DNA of 64,000 nucleotides from Nostoc sp. T09 (lineage in GTDB: Bacteria > Cyanobacteriota > Cyanobacteriia > Cyanobacteriales > Nostocaceae). How positions within the stretch are numbered: position 1 is the stretch's first letter; every line of letters begins with the position of its first letter. The DNA lies in NCBI RefSeq assembly GCF_002154695.1, contig NZ_MTAV01000115.1, forward strand, positions 1 through 64,000. The letters run 5' to 3'. The notes under the pieces were generated by a model. It was not told the DNA's origin. It saw only the letters and a list, made by a program, of their open reading frames with translations, and did not search any database. Positions 47,020-55,669 of the stretch are shown one piece after another. Position numbers and translations under genes: made by a program.

Positions 47020-47883
47020 TTAATTGAGAGGCTTTGTAGCAGTCCAGCATAAGTTAGCAGGTGTTCGATTTTTATTGCCAAGCATCATATCTAAAATCAA
47101 TCCAGCTACATTCATCAATCCCACAATCGGAGAGAGCAATAATGCCCTAGATGCAGAAAAACCTTGTGGCTTACCTTCTTTTCTAGAAGTTAGCATCCAA
47201 TCCATAGCAATCATCAAAGCCGCAGCTGAATAAACCCCTCCATTACCTTCGATTTTGATATCTATAAAACCAGCATCTTTCAAAAGGCTTTCTAAGCCTA
47301 AGTCTGTATACCGTCGAAAATCATAAGGTTCAAGATGTACCGGGCTAATGTGAGGAACTGAACCAATACATAAACTACCAGGTTTTAATATCCGATACAT
47401 TTCAGAAACAGCTTTGATTGGATCATTAACATGTTCCAATACCTGGTTACATAAAACTATGTCAGCAAATGAATTTTGTAGGGGAAGTTCTTCAGCGAAA
47501 CCTACTATTTGTCTGATTGGTCGAGCTTCGCTTTTAGGTAAACTATCGGCTGTATCAATAGCTATATATTCCCGTACTATGTCTGAAAAGATAGGATAAT
47601 ATGGACTATTGCCTGAGCCAATATCTATCAAAATGTGTTCAGTGCCAAAAAAGTTCTGCCTACTAGCTTTAATAAACTTATTTATATGACTTACATTTTG
47701 ATAGTTAAATGAGAATATAGTATTTTCAGGATGTTTTCCTAAAATTAAAGGGTTTACTTTAGATAATACTTTGTTATTTAAAGAAGTAAAATTTTGCAAT
47801 GTCAGCATAACTATTACATAATTAATGATTTCAATATAAATTTCATTATATAGGAAATTTCGATGAAACTGACTGATATTCAT
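47020..47883 (-). CDS. Class I SAM-dependent methyltransferase
   Basis: A 287-residue methyltransferase: ILIDIGSGNSPYYPI (motif I, about 84-98), IAIDTADSL, ADIVLCNQVLEHVNDP (motif IV) and MYRILKPGSLCIGSVPH. The N-terminal 80 residues are unlike the common fold. A shorter version from 47808 is possible, as neither start has a clear ribosome site. It lies just upstream of the radical SAM-pyruvyl transferase fusion, suggesting that the two modify the same glycan. Confidence 0.83.
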   Translation of the reverse strand: MNISQFHRNFLYNEIYIEIINYVIVMLTLQNFTSLNNKVLSKVNPLILGKHPENTIFSFNYQNVSHINKFIKASRQNFFGTEHILIDIGSGNSPYYPIFSDIVREYIAIDTADSLPKSEARPIRQIVGFAEELPLQNSFADIVLCNQVLEHVNDPIKAVSEMYRILKPGSLCIGSVPHISPVHLEPYDFRRYTDLGLESLLKDAGFIDIKIEGNGGVYSAAALMIAMDWMLTSRKEGKPQGFSASRALLLSPIVGLMNVAGLILDMMLGNKNRTPANLCWTATKPLN

Positions 47884-48101
47884 AACGCACTAAATCAAGA
47901 ATAAAATTATGCAGCAAGAAAGTTTTTGGATAAACTTTTTAGGGTTTTCATTAATTACTTTCTCTCTAAAAAAACTCCAGATTTTTATATCAGTTCAATC
48001 TAAATTCACTTTAATCTGAATTTTTATTGGTTGAAGTACACTACAGATCATATAAGCAGAAAAAATTTTAATGTTCATTTTTTTAGATAATTATTAAAAC
48101 A

Positions 48102-49334
48102 TTAATTCCATTGCAAAACTCCTGGAGCTAAAATTCCTTTCCAAGCATTTGCGGTGGTTCTATCTGACATTTGACCTGAAAATTCAACACGAAATTTTAT
48201 GACATCCTCTAATCTTTGATAAATTGCTTGATTGCGTTTCATTAAAGCAAGCATTACATAGTAATCACCTTCAGTTAAAAGGTTTGCAGGAATGATACAT
48301 TTCCTTTCATAACTTCTGTAAGAAGAGTCTGAAAACTCGTCAGAACTATGTATTAGCCAATCCCCTTCACTATTACGAATAACTATACTTACAGCAATAT
48401 CATTAATAGTTTTGTTATCAAATTCACAAGCAATTTTTATTGGTAAGTGCATTTGAAAATTTGCACTATCATTTCCTTCTTGAAAAATTTCAATCCTTTT
48501 AATAAAAGGTGTATTACTTTCAATATTAGATACATATAATTGAGAAATAGACTCGCTTCTATGATTGTTATATATATTTAGTGCTTCAGTTATAAAGCCT
48601 GAATGAAGGACTTGACCATAATTTAAGACAATACCACTATTGCAAAGTGCTTTAATCGCTCCCATATTGTGGCTTACAAAAATTACCGTGCGTCCTTCTT
48701 TTCCTACTTCTTCCATTTTCCCCAAACATTTCTTTTGAAATTGCGCATCCCCTACTGCTAACACCTCATCTACTACTAAAATTTCTGGTTCTAGATGAGC
48801 AGCTACCGCAAATGCTAATCTCACATACATCCCAGAAGAATAGCGCTTGACTGGCGTATCCAAAAATTTGGCAATTTCTGCAAAATCAACAATCTCGTCA
48901 AATTTGCGTTTAATTTCTACCTTGCTCATCCCCAGAATTGCCCCATTGAGGTAGATATTTTCTCTCCCAGTTAACTCTGGGTGAAATCCTGTACCTACTT
49001 CCAACAAACTAGCAACTCGACCTTTAATACTGATACGTCCGGTTGTGGGTTCTGTAATTCGGCTAAGAACTTTTAATAGTGTGGATTTTCCTGCACCATT
49101 TCGCCCAATAATGCCTACTCTATCTCCCTGCTTAATGTCAAATGAGAGATCTTTTAGTGCCCAAAAATCCTCTTGAAAATTTGATATTCTCGATTTTCTA
49201 TTGTGAAAAGGTCTAATCAGTGCCTTAGCTTTATTGGTAATTACATCCCGCAGTGTAGTGTAGCTTTCCTGCTGCTGATGCCCAATAGTATATTTTTTAC
49301 TTAAGTTTTCAACTTTAATAACAGTGTCAGACAT
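48102..49334 (-). CDS. wzt: Polysaccharide ABC exporter ATPase (Wzt)
   Basis: A 410-residue ATPase of the Wzt/TagH class. Walker A is GIIGRNGAGKST (about 74-85), the signature is YSSGMYVRL (165-173), and Walker B is ILVVDEVLAVGD (185-196). The stretch FHPELTGRENIYLNG (117-131) is characteristic of O-antigen exporters. Residues about 270-410 form a separate beta-rich C-terminal domain of the Wzt-C type, which in E. coli O8/O9a recognises the modified end of the chain. It pairs with the permease 55 nt upstream (49390-50226). The C-terminal domain suggests that terminal methylation or acylation by island enzymes signals export. Confidence 0.9.
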   Translation of the reverse strand: MSDTVIKVENLSKKYTIGHQQQESYTTLRDVITNKAKALIRPFHNRKSRISNFQEDFWALKDLSFDIKQGDRVGIIGRNGAGKSTLLKVLSRITEPTTGRISIKGRVASLLEVGTGFHPELTGRENIYLNGAILGMSKVEIKRKFDEIVDFAEIAKFLDTPVKRYSSGMYVRLAFAVAAHLEPEILVVDEVLAVGDAQFQKKCLGKMEEVGKEGRTVIFVSHNMGAIKALCNSGIVLNYGQVLHSGFITEALNIYNNHRSESISQLYVSNIESNTPFIKRIEIFQEGNDSANFQMHLPIKIACEFDNKTINDIAVSIVIRNSEGDWLIHSSDEFSDSSYRSYERKCIIPANLLTEGDYYVMLALMKRNQAIYQRLEDVIKFRVEFSGQMSDRTTANAWKGILAPGVLQWN

Positions 49335-49389
49335 TATTTCTTTACTTTGTCACAATAGTGTTGTGCTTGATCAATAGGTCAGCAGGAAT

Positions 49390-50226
49390 CTAAATGACAT
49401 CGGCAAATGTCCGTTCCATCTTGCGAAAATACCAAATTCCAGTGACGAATATTAACAGTACTAGTCCCATAGATAGGAAAAAGCCTGGTAAATATAACTT
49501 TGATTCACCCCCTAAAATTGCCCAACGAAAACCATCAATTACCCCTACCATTGGATTTAGCGAGTAGAGCAATCGCCACTGTTCTGGCACAATGCTACTG
49601 CTAAATCCTACGGGTGAAATATACAGACCAAACTGTACAATAAACGGCACAATGTAACGAAAATCTCGATATTTGACATTCAGCGAAGCCAACCACAACC
49701 CTGCCCCCATTGAAGCAGCAAAGGCAATACCAATAAACAAGGGCAGTGTCAAAATCCGCCAACTGGGCACAAAGTTATACCATGCCATTAATGCCAATAA
49801 AATCATTCCCGAAATCAAAAAATCTACAAAGCTAACTACTACTGCACTTGTAGGCACTACTAAGCGAGGAAAATAAACTTTGGAGATTAAATTGGCATTG
49901 CTAATTAAGCTATTGCTGCATTCTGAAAGTGAATTGGCGAAGAATTGCCAAGGCAACATCGCTGAAAATACCAAAATTGGATAAGGCGCACCTTGGGAGG
50001 GTAACTTAGCCAATTGCCCAAACACAACTGTAAAAACTACCATCGTTAAAAATGGACGAATTAGTGCCCAAGCAATGCCGATCGCAGTCTGCTTGTAACG
50101 CACCAGTATGTCACGCCATGCTAAAAAGTAAAATAACTCCCGATAGCGCCATACATCTTTCCAATATTGTTGCTCGGTCCGTCCAGCTTCAATTACCAAT
50201 TCTGGCTGGGAAATGGTGTCTTTCAT
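49390..50226 (-). CDS. wzm: Polysaccharide ABC exporter permease (Wzm)
   Basis: A 278-residue ABC-2 type permease with about six transmembrane spans. The segments YFLAWRDILVRYKQTAIGIAW and ALIRPFLTMVVFTVVFG are typical of Wzm, and a long cytoplasmic N-terminal stretch precedes the first span. It forms the channel for undecaprenol-linked glycan. It is the first gene of the wzm-wzt pair on the - strand. Confidence 0.92.
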   Translation of the reverse strand: MKDTISQPELVIEAGRTEQQYWKDVWRYRELFYFLAWRDILVRYKQTAIGIAWALIRPFLTMVVFTVVFGQLAKLPSQGAPYPILVFSAMLPWQFFANSLSECSNSLISNANLISKVYFPRLVVPTSAVVVSFVDFLISGMILLALMAWYNFVPSWRILTLPLFIGIAFAASMGAGLWLASLNVKYRDFRYIVPFIVQFGLYISPVGFSSSIVPEQWRLLYSLNPMVGVIDGFRWAILGGESKLYLPGFFLSMGLVLLIFVTGIWYFRKMERTFADVI

Positions 50227-50349
50227 ATTATTTGCGTTGTACTAAATAAGCTGGCTTGGTTTTTACCACCATTTGCACCAAATCTAAAATTCATTAAGCA
50301 CACTCCATCTTTAAAGAGTGCAATAACTGCGCCCTTGCTACAAAACATA

Positions 50350-50377
50350 ATAGGGACACAAATTGTTGTGCCCCTAT
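50350..50377. repeat. 12-bp hairpin of the GGGG-CACAA palindrome type
   Basis: ATAGGGACACAA (50350-50361) pairs with TTGTGCCCCTAT (50366-50377), one G-U, loop ATTG. The CCCCTA / TAGGG pattern resembles dispersed GTGCCCCTA palindromes common in Nostoc-type genomes. It lies between the convergent wzm leader and the hypothetical gene at 50426. Confidence 0.5.
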
Positions 50378-50425
50378 CGCGGGTTGTTGAATATTAATGA
50401 TGGTTTGTAAGAGAGTCGTTGAGAT

Positions 50426-50809
50426 CTATTCTGTTGCACTCAACCCTTCTGTGGGTATCGATACCTTTGGCTTGCGAGGACTTCGCTTGCGATCGCTTTT
50501 CCTCACACCCCCAGCCATTTCATATTCATTGCTATTTTTACCGTACTTAGAAGCTACCCCAGTTAGCATCCGTTCTGATAAATCAGCAAGTGATCGCTCT
50601 GCTTGTGAAACCAGAGTACCTGTCTGATCGGCCGCTGACACAGCTATATTATGAGCTTCTAATTTTCTGCGTGTATCTTCAATTAATTCTGAAAATATTT
50701 TGACCGTTAGCCCATTTCCCAAATCTAGTGAGGCATCAATTGTATTTAAACCAGCTATCCGACGCTGGGCTTTTTCTAAAATTACCGAAGTACGCTTTGG
50801 TCTTCCCAT
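50426..50809 (-). CDS. Hypothetical protein, MGRPKR start
   Basis: A 127-residue protein, basic at both ends (MGRPKRTSVILEKAQRRIAG and KSDRKRSPRKPK), with a central amphipathic, possibly coiled-coil part (about 40-85). I do not recognise the family. The start MGRPKR and charge pattern would suit a nucleic-acid-associated protein, but no motif proves it. It faces away from the island's - strand wzm with a 200-bp gap. Translation starts at ATG 50809. Confidence 0.55.
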   Translation of the reverse strand: MGRPKRTSVILEKAQRRIAGLNTIDASLDLGNGLTVKIFSELIEDTRRKLEAHNIAVSAADQTGTLVSQAERSLADLSERMLTGVASKYGKNSNEYEMAGGVRKSDRKRSPRKPKVSIPTEGLSATE

Positions 50810-51016
50810 AGCAGTATGTCCATGTTTAAAAGGCTACACATAAATTAACTTATGCTTGACCAATACGGAACTAGTGTTAATTGGGAATCATGAGCGATCA
50901 AATTTTCTAGGGAATTGCGTAAATTTCCTAACTTAATGGTTTTTTGTTGCGATAAATTGCATATTTATTCCAAAAAATGCGACAAAACTTGTAAACACAC
51001 CATTTTTTACAAAAAA

Positions 51017-51203
51017 AACTAATCCAAAGCTGCAAAGATTCGACTCAAACTTATAAATGCTCCACTTTTTATAATAAGAACTAATCCAAAGCTGCAAAGA
51101 TTCGACTCAAACTTATGAATGCTCCACTTTTTACAATAAATGCTGATTACAAAGCTGTAAAGATTCGACTCAAACTTATAAATGCTCCATTTTTTACAAT
51201 AAA
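51017..51203. repeat. 62-bp direct tandem repeats, three copies plus a degenerate one
   Basis: The unit starts AACTAATCCAAAGCTG and continues with CAAAGATTCGACTCAAAC, then TTATAAATGCTCCAC and TTTTTACAATAA. Copies begin at 51017, 51079 and about 51142 (period 62-63 bp). A degenerate partial copy, CACCATTTTTTACAAAA, precedes them at about 50998. It is noncoding on inspection; short readings through it, such as 51115-51312, are repeat artefacts. Confidence 0.85.
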
Positions 51204-51301
51204 GCTTTGTTTATATTGGATTTTCAGGTGTCATTTTGATCGAAGCCAATTATCTTTAAGCTTCTGCTTCGCTCAAAACGACAGATGTTTGAGTGTTTGC
51301 A

Positions 51302-51742
51302 TTAGTACATAAACTTAAAATCTTGAATACTTCGGTGATTCATCATTCGGGAATGCCTGCTAGTGAACTCTCCGACAGAAGGGTTTCCGTGTGGATGCAT
51401 TACCCCCGTTGCTTGTTGCCAAAGTTCTGGCGGTGCTATTGACAACTCATAAACAGAGTCACGCTTACAAACGTGATACCACTTGGTTTCTTGGCATTCT
51501 TCACACCAAAAGGCTTCTAACCACTCCCCTTCTAAAGGAACTGCCGTCTTGGCTGCTACTAACATCAAGGCTTCACGTCGCCTGACTCCCCGTTGTTGTA
51601 GCTGTCCTGCCTGTTCGGCAAATAAACCGTATTTTTGGCTCATACTATCTATGTAGCACCCATGTACCGGACAATATATAGCTCTTCGTTTAGAACGTTT
51701 TCGATTTCGATCACACCTTCTCTGCACTTTGGCCCTCCGCAT
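51302..51742 (-). CDS. Hypothetical zinc-ribbon-like protein
   Basis: A 146-residue protein. It begins with a very basic stretch (MRRAKVQRRCDRNRKRSKRR), followed by YCPVHGC near residue 23, and later WCEECQETKWYHVCK near residue 79. These cysteine pairs could form one or two zinc knuckles. The middle part is helical (LFAEQAGQLQQRGVRRREALM). I do not recognise the family. It lies downstream of the WcaI-like gene region and the tandem repeats. Translation start is uncertain because no strong ribosome site is visible. Confidence 0.55.
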   Translation of the reverse strand: MRRAKVQRRCDRNRKRSKRRAIYCPVHGCYIDSMSQKYGLFAEQAGQLQQRGVRRREALMLVAAKTAVPLEGEWLEAFWCEECQETKWYHVCKRDSVYELSIAPPELWQQATGVMHPHGNPSVGEFTSRHSRMMNHRSIQDFKFMY

Positions 51743-52098
51743 CAGTAGACATTAAACAGATCACAAGAAGGTTGCATTGAAGGGACTGAGATCTTAAAGA
51801 CCATCAAAGCCCGCTCCTAAATTAATAGTGAGTTATTGAGTTTGAGAAGAAAAATTTGTGAACCAGTGCCAGTTCTGAGGAACATGCTTCACTATCTTTT
51901 CTTGGAAAGCAGATATACGTGATTCTGCTTAGAAAGAGTCTGCGTTCGCTAAATTGCAAAGCATAACTCTAAAGAATAGCGTTCCTAAAGGGTAGACGCA
52001 CTTTGTTTATATAGCCGCAAAATACAATTGTCAAGCCAGAAATGAAGGTAAATTAATACGATTTTGATAATTGTTATGCGTAATAACACCCAACACTG
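51743..52098. other. Intergenic region
   Basis: No gene, hairpin or repeat stands out. It is moderately AT-rich and lies upstream of the - strand gene at 51302 and after the 3' end of the - strand gene at 52099. Confidence 0.4.
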
Positions 52099-53538
52099 TC
52101 ACGAAATAGCCTGTCGCAGCACTCTCAAATATTGTTTAGCGATGATTTCTGGCGTAAAATGCGACTGCAAATACTTACGAGAGGCAATGCCCATACGTTC
52201 TGCTAGTTGTTGGTTGTTACTTAGTAGGCGAATAAATTCAGCTAGTCCATAGCTGTCACCATTCTCGAAACTAGCGCCACATTGTGCATCTGTAATCAGT
52301 TGTCTTAAGTAAGAATACTCTGAACAAATGACCGCTACTGGACGCCCTGTTGCTAAGGCTGGGTAAAGCTTACTAGGCGCAACTAGACTTTCCATACCAG
52401 CTTCTACACTCACTAGAGATAGATCGCAAGCGGTTAAAGAATAGGGTAGTACTTGTTTATCTTGATACGGCAGAAACAGGAAATTATCTAGTCCTAAGTG
52501 ATTGACTTCTTCGATAAAACTTTCATGTTTTGGTCCGCCACCAATACAAACGAACTGAATTGGCTCATCTTGTAGTTGTTTGGCTGCCTCTAAAATCGTG
52601 TCCATGTCATGGCAGCGACCCATGTTACCGGAGTAAAGTACAGTAAATTTGTTAACCAAGTTATATTTCTTAGCAAACCAGTTATCTTTTTTTACGATTG
52701 GCACGATTAAGTCAGGATCGCCCCAACTGTGAATTACAGAAACCTTATCCGCTACCTCTGGACAAGTTGCGACTACTCGCTGTTTCATAGCGGGACTCAG
52801 AACCACTATCCCTTGTGCTCTTTGCCAAATCTTTCTGTTGAGTGCTTGCCAAAATCTTCCTAGCCAGTGATTTTTAGGGATTACCCCAAGAGCGATCGCA
52901 ATGTCTGGATAAATGTCATAAATCAAACAGACGTAAGAAAGCCCAAAACACAAGTGGGCTAGATAGCCCACAATTGGTAAAAATGGCGGAGCCGAAGTCA
53001 GTAAACAGACATCATGGCGACGGCAACATCTGACTAAATGCAGCACAGCACGCAAGGTAAATAAGATACCATTGACAGCTTTACCACGAACCCGCCGCGA
53101 CCAAAGTTGAGCAGTGCGCGATCGTTGGATTCGGACTCGACCAACTTGTTCTACGGCGGGAGCACTAGAAGTCCCAAAGGCATACCCTGGTTGACCTGTA
53201 AACACCTCAATGTTGACGCCTTGTTTGCTTAACTGTCTCACCAGTTCTTCAATCAGCTGTCCTGTAGCAGCGTAATCTGGGGGGAAAAACTCAGTGATTA
53301 CAGATAAATTCAGCGATCGACCATACCAAGTTTCATTCACTCCTAGAGACTGATGCGGAACTATGGAAGGAAATACAAATCTAGAAAAATTCTTTCCATG
53401 ATTATGTATTCCATTCTCGAAGTTAACTTTCTCACTTGACAACAAATCTCTATCAGTTTGAATAAATTGCTGATTTTGAGAAGCTTTGTTGGTAGATTTG
53501 GTTAGCAACGATTTTTTCAGCCACTCACTGAATGTCAT
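52099..53538 (-). CDS. Glycosyltransferase family 4, WcaI-like
   Basis: A 479-residue GT-B enzyme close to WcaI-type EPS glycosyltransferases. NLSVITEFFPPDYAATGQLI lies near residue 76, then FTGQPGYAFG, CLIYDIYPDIAIALGV, TVLYSGNMGRCHDMDTIL and SLVAPSKLYPALATGRPV near 400. About 70 residues precede the conserved start, longer than usual and low in conservation. It begins the - strand island just after the 2.1-kb gene-poor stretch and is divergent from wzc. It probably adds an early sugar of the repeat unit. Confidence 0.88.
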   Translation of the reverse strand: MTFSEWLKKSLLTKSTNKASQNQQFIQTDRDLLSSEKVNFENGIHNHGKNFSRFVFPSIVPHQSLGVNETWYGRSLNLSVITEFFPPDYAATGQLIEELVRQLSKQGVNIEVFTGQPGYAFGTSSAPAVEQVGRVRIQRSRTAQLWSRRVRGKAVNGILFTLRAVLHLVRCCRRHDVCLLTSAPPFLPIVGYLAHLCFGLSYVCLIYDIYPDIAIALGVIPKNHWLGRFWQALNRKIWQRAQGIVVLSPAMKQRVVATCPEVADKVSVIHSWGDPDLIVPIVKKDNWFAKKYNLVNKFTVLYSGNMGRCHDMDTILEAAKQLQDEPIQFVCIGGGPKHESFIEEVNHLGLDNFLFLPYQDKQVLPYSLTACDLSLVSVEAGMESLVAPSKLYPALATGRPVAVICSEYSYLRQLITDAQCGASFENGDSYGLAEFIRLLSNNQQLAERMGIASRKYLQSHFTPEIIAKQYLRVLRQAIS

Positions 53539-54800
53539 TGGCTATATCGTCCTTAAAAATGATTTTTAGACTTAGAAGTATACTTGACAGCGATTGAAGC
53601 TAAAATCTGCCTTTGTTGCTCAATACTTGCTGTTCAGTTCCTTTATAGTCGATGTTTAACTAAATTAGTGAAAAAGCAAGTTTTTTTTGAAAAAACAATA
53701 TTATTTTTTGTTAACTGTTGTAATAATTGCTAATTTGCCTATCTTCCTTTAGGGAAGAAAATCTAGCCTAGTCTCAAGTAATTTAATTTTTATGCTATTG
53801 ATTTAATAAAATAAAAAGCTAAATAATTCTATTAGCAAGATATTCTGAAATTATCGCAACTTAAGAAATAATTTTTGAATTCTTGCCATAGCAAGCATTT
53901 TCAGTATGATTTTATCAATGTATCCAGCAATGCTTTACTTATAGCTGGTTTTTAGAAGCATCTCACTGTAAAATCACGTCTATAACTCCTACGCTCAAGC
54001 AAAATAGGCATTTAACTTAGCAAAAAATATATTTGGCAGATATAGAATACGTAGTTTTGCAAGTCTTATATCATACTATAATTATTTTTATAGTCAAGAA
54101 GTAGATAAAAAATAATAAATTTTTTCAGGGTTGCATATTAGCTAAGGTATATCAGGCTTACACAAAAAACTATTGCATATAAGAAAATAGCTGCTACTAA
54201 ACAAGTGGAAGTACATGGCATGTTAACCAAATCAGACTGTTGTAGCATATAAGAGAGATAATATTCTAGATTTATGCATTATTCCTACATATAAGGCTTA
54301 GCTACTTTGGCGGACATAACAGCCAAGGCGTGAAAGGCAGTCAAAATTTAAATAATTAATTAATCTAAATAATCAATAATCTAATTTTTTGAGTCACAGC
54401 TAAGATAACCTAGCGATTGGTTACGGTAGGAGCTTCCCCTTAACCCATCTGTAAGGTGCTTGTATACTATTGTTATTGCTACAAAATCATAGTTAAACAA
54501 AACTTAATATTTGCGTAATATCATTATTAGCAAAAATGCAGTAGGCTATCTACCAACCCAGTGAACATCAACGTAGCAATGAAATATTAACAGAACTAAC
54601 GAATCTCAATCCCAATAAAAATCTCCAGAGAACAAAGTAAGTCTGTAGACGCTGCGGCTTCTTTCCGTGTAGGTCGGCTTCACATCTTCTAAGAGAACCT
54701 TACCCTAGGCATAATTACCACCTAAACCATTTCTAACAAATTTATTTTTGCATTGATAACATTTTTCTTAACTTTATGTAATAGTTCCCCCTTTTTAGGA

Positions 54801-54963
54801 ATCCTACGGTGTACACGGTAGATCCAGAAATCAGTATATGTAGGGTGGGCGATGCCCACTAAAACCCTGAAGGATTTGCCAGTCGCTCCCCTAGGTATAT
54901 TTCAAAAATCAAGTATGAATCCTATAGAAATCCTACGGTGTACACGGTAGGTCTAGAAATCAG
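54801..54963. repeat. Direct repeats flanking a MITE-like copy
   Basis: ATCCTACGGTGTACACGGTA occurs at 54801-54820 and again starting near 54930, each followed by a GATC/GTCT variant and AGAAATCAG. Between them lies TGTAGGGTGGGC with a GTGGGC/GCCCAC mini-hairpin (about 54845-54859) and the right end TATATTTCAAAAATCAAG..GAATCCTATAG of the MITE family. The repeated 20-mer is itself nearly palindromic around GTGTACAC. Confidence 0.65.
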
Positions 54964-55214
54964 GGGTAAGGAGCAGGAAGCAGAGAGAAGAATCCAATAA
55001 GAAGCTAGAAATCGTCTCAGAATGGAATTCCAAAGCTAATAGCTAAAGTCGTCTAAAGCAAACTGAGTGGATTAGATCTCTGACCAATTGGATTTTAGTG
55101 CAGGGTGGAATGTCGTCAGCATTTTGTATTGAACCGAGCTTACCGTTTAACTCTGAAACAGATTTTATACTTTAATTAATCAAATATACTCAGGCTTGCC
55201 AAGAGAAGCCAGAA

Positions 55215-55232
55215 TATACTTGCGCAAGTATA
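55215..55232. promoter_or_regulatory. 18-bp perfect palindrome upstream of wzc
   Basis: TATACTTGCGCAAGTATA is an exact palindrome without spacer, 438 bp upstream of the wzc start. Its size and symmetry fit a dimeric repressor or a processing/replication signal. No known motif assigned. Confidence 0.4.
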
Positions 55233-55669
55233 CTATTGTTTAGGTTAATACTATGTTTATTGTTAAGATACGTAAAATCCACAGTACTGCGATCGATGCA
55301 GTTAACTAAGGTATTAGAGTTCTCTGTGAAGTTATTGCCAATCACTCCCAACCGTGTTTTCTCGTGACATCTAATCAATTTTTACAAATTATACAGTAAA
55401 AATACTGCTTATTATAAAAATTTCTTAAAACATTGACTAGTTGTCGCTAAAAGTCTAAAACAGCTATATAAATCCTTAATCTTTTGGAAATACGCGAGGA
55501 AAAGCAATATAAGCAATATATTTATACTCAAAAGCTAAAAATATTAGATTTACCTAAACTAAGTATTGACTTTTCCGATTTAACCACTTAATTAGATTTA
55601 CGATAATGTGTCTTGGCTTGCTGAAAGCTGTAATGAAAACCTTAACTATCTGATTCACAATAAAAAGTA

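Larger units (their letters stand above)
53539..55669. other. 2.1-kb gene-poor region between divergent wcaI-like and wzc genes
   Basis: No convincing gene on either strand; a 62-codon - strand reading at 55190-55378 lacks an ATG start and ribosome site. The stretch is very AT-rich and contains scattered repeat pieces: an approximately 37-bp direct repeat flanking a MITE-like copy (54801-54963), a short relic of the GTAGACGC..CGGCTTC repeat near 54650, and an 18-bp perfect palindrome at 55215. It must hold the promoters of both divergent genes, and could hide unannotated RNA. Confidence 0.55.

Noticed and set aside
51115-51312. 65-codon + strand reading in the 62-bp repeats
   Set aside because: It reads straight through the tandem repeats and has no domain signature.
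55190-55378. 62-codon - strand reading upstream of wzc
   Set aside because: Begins with a non-ATG codon without a ribosome site and matches no family.
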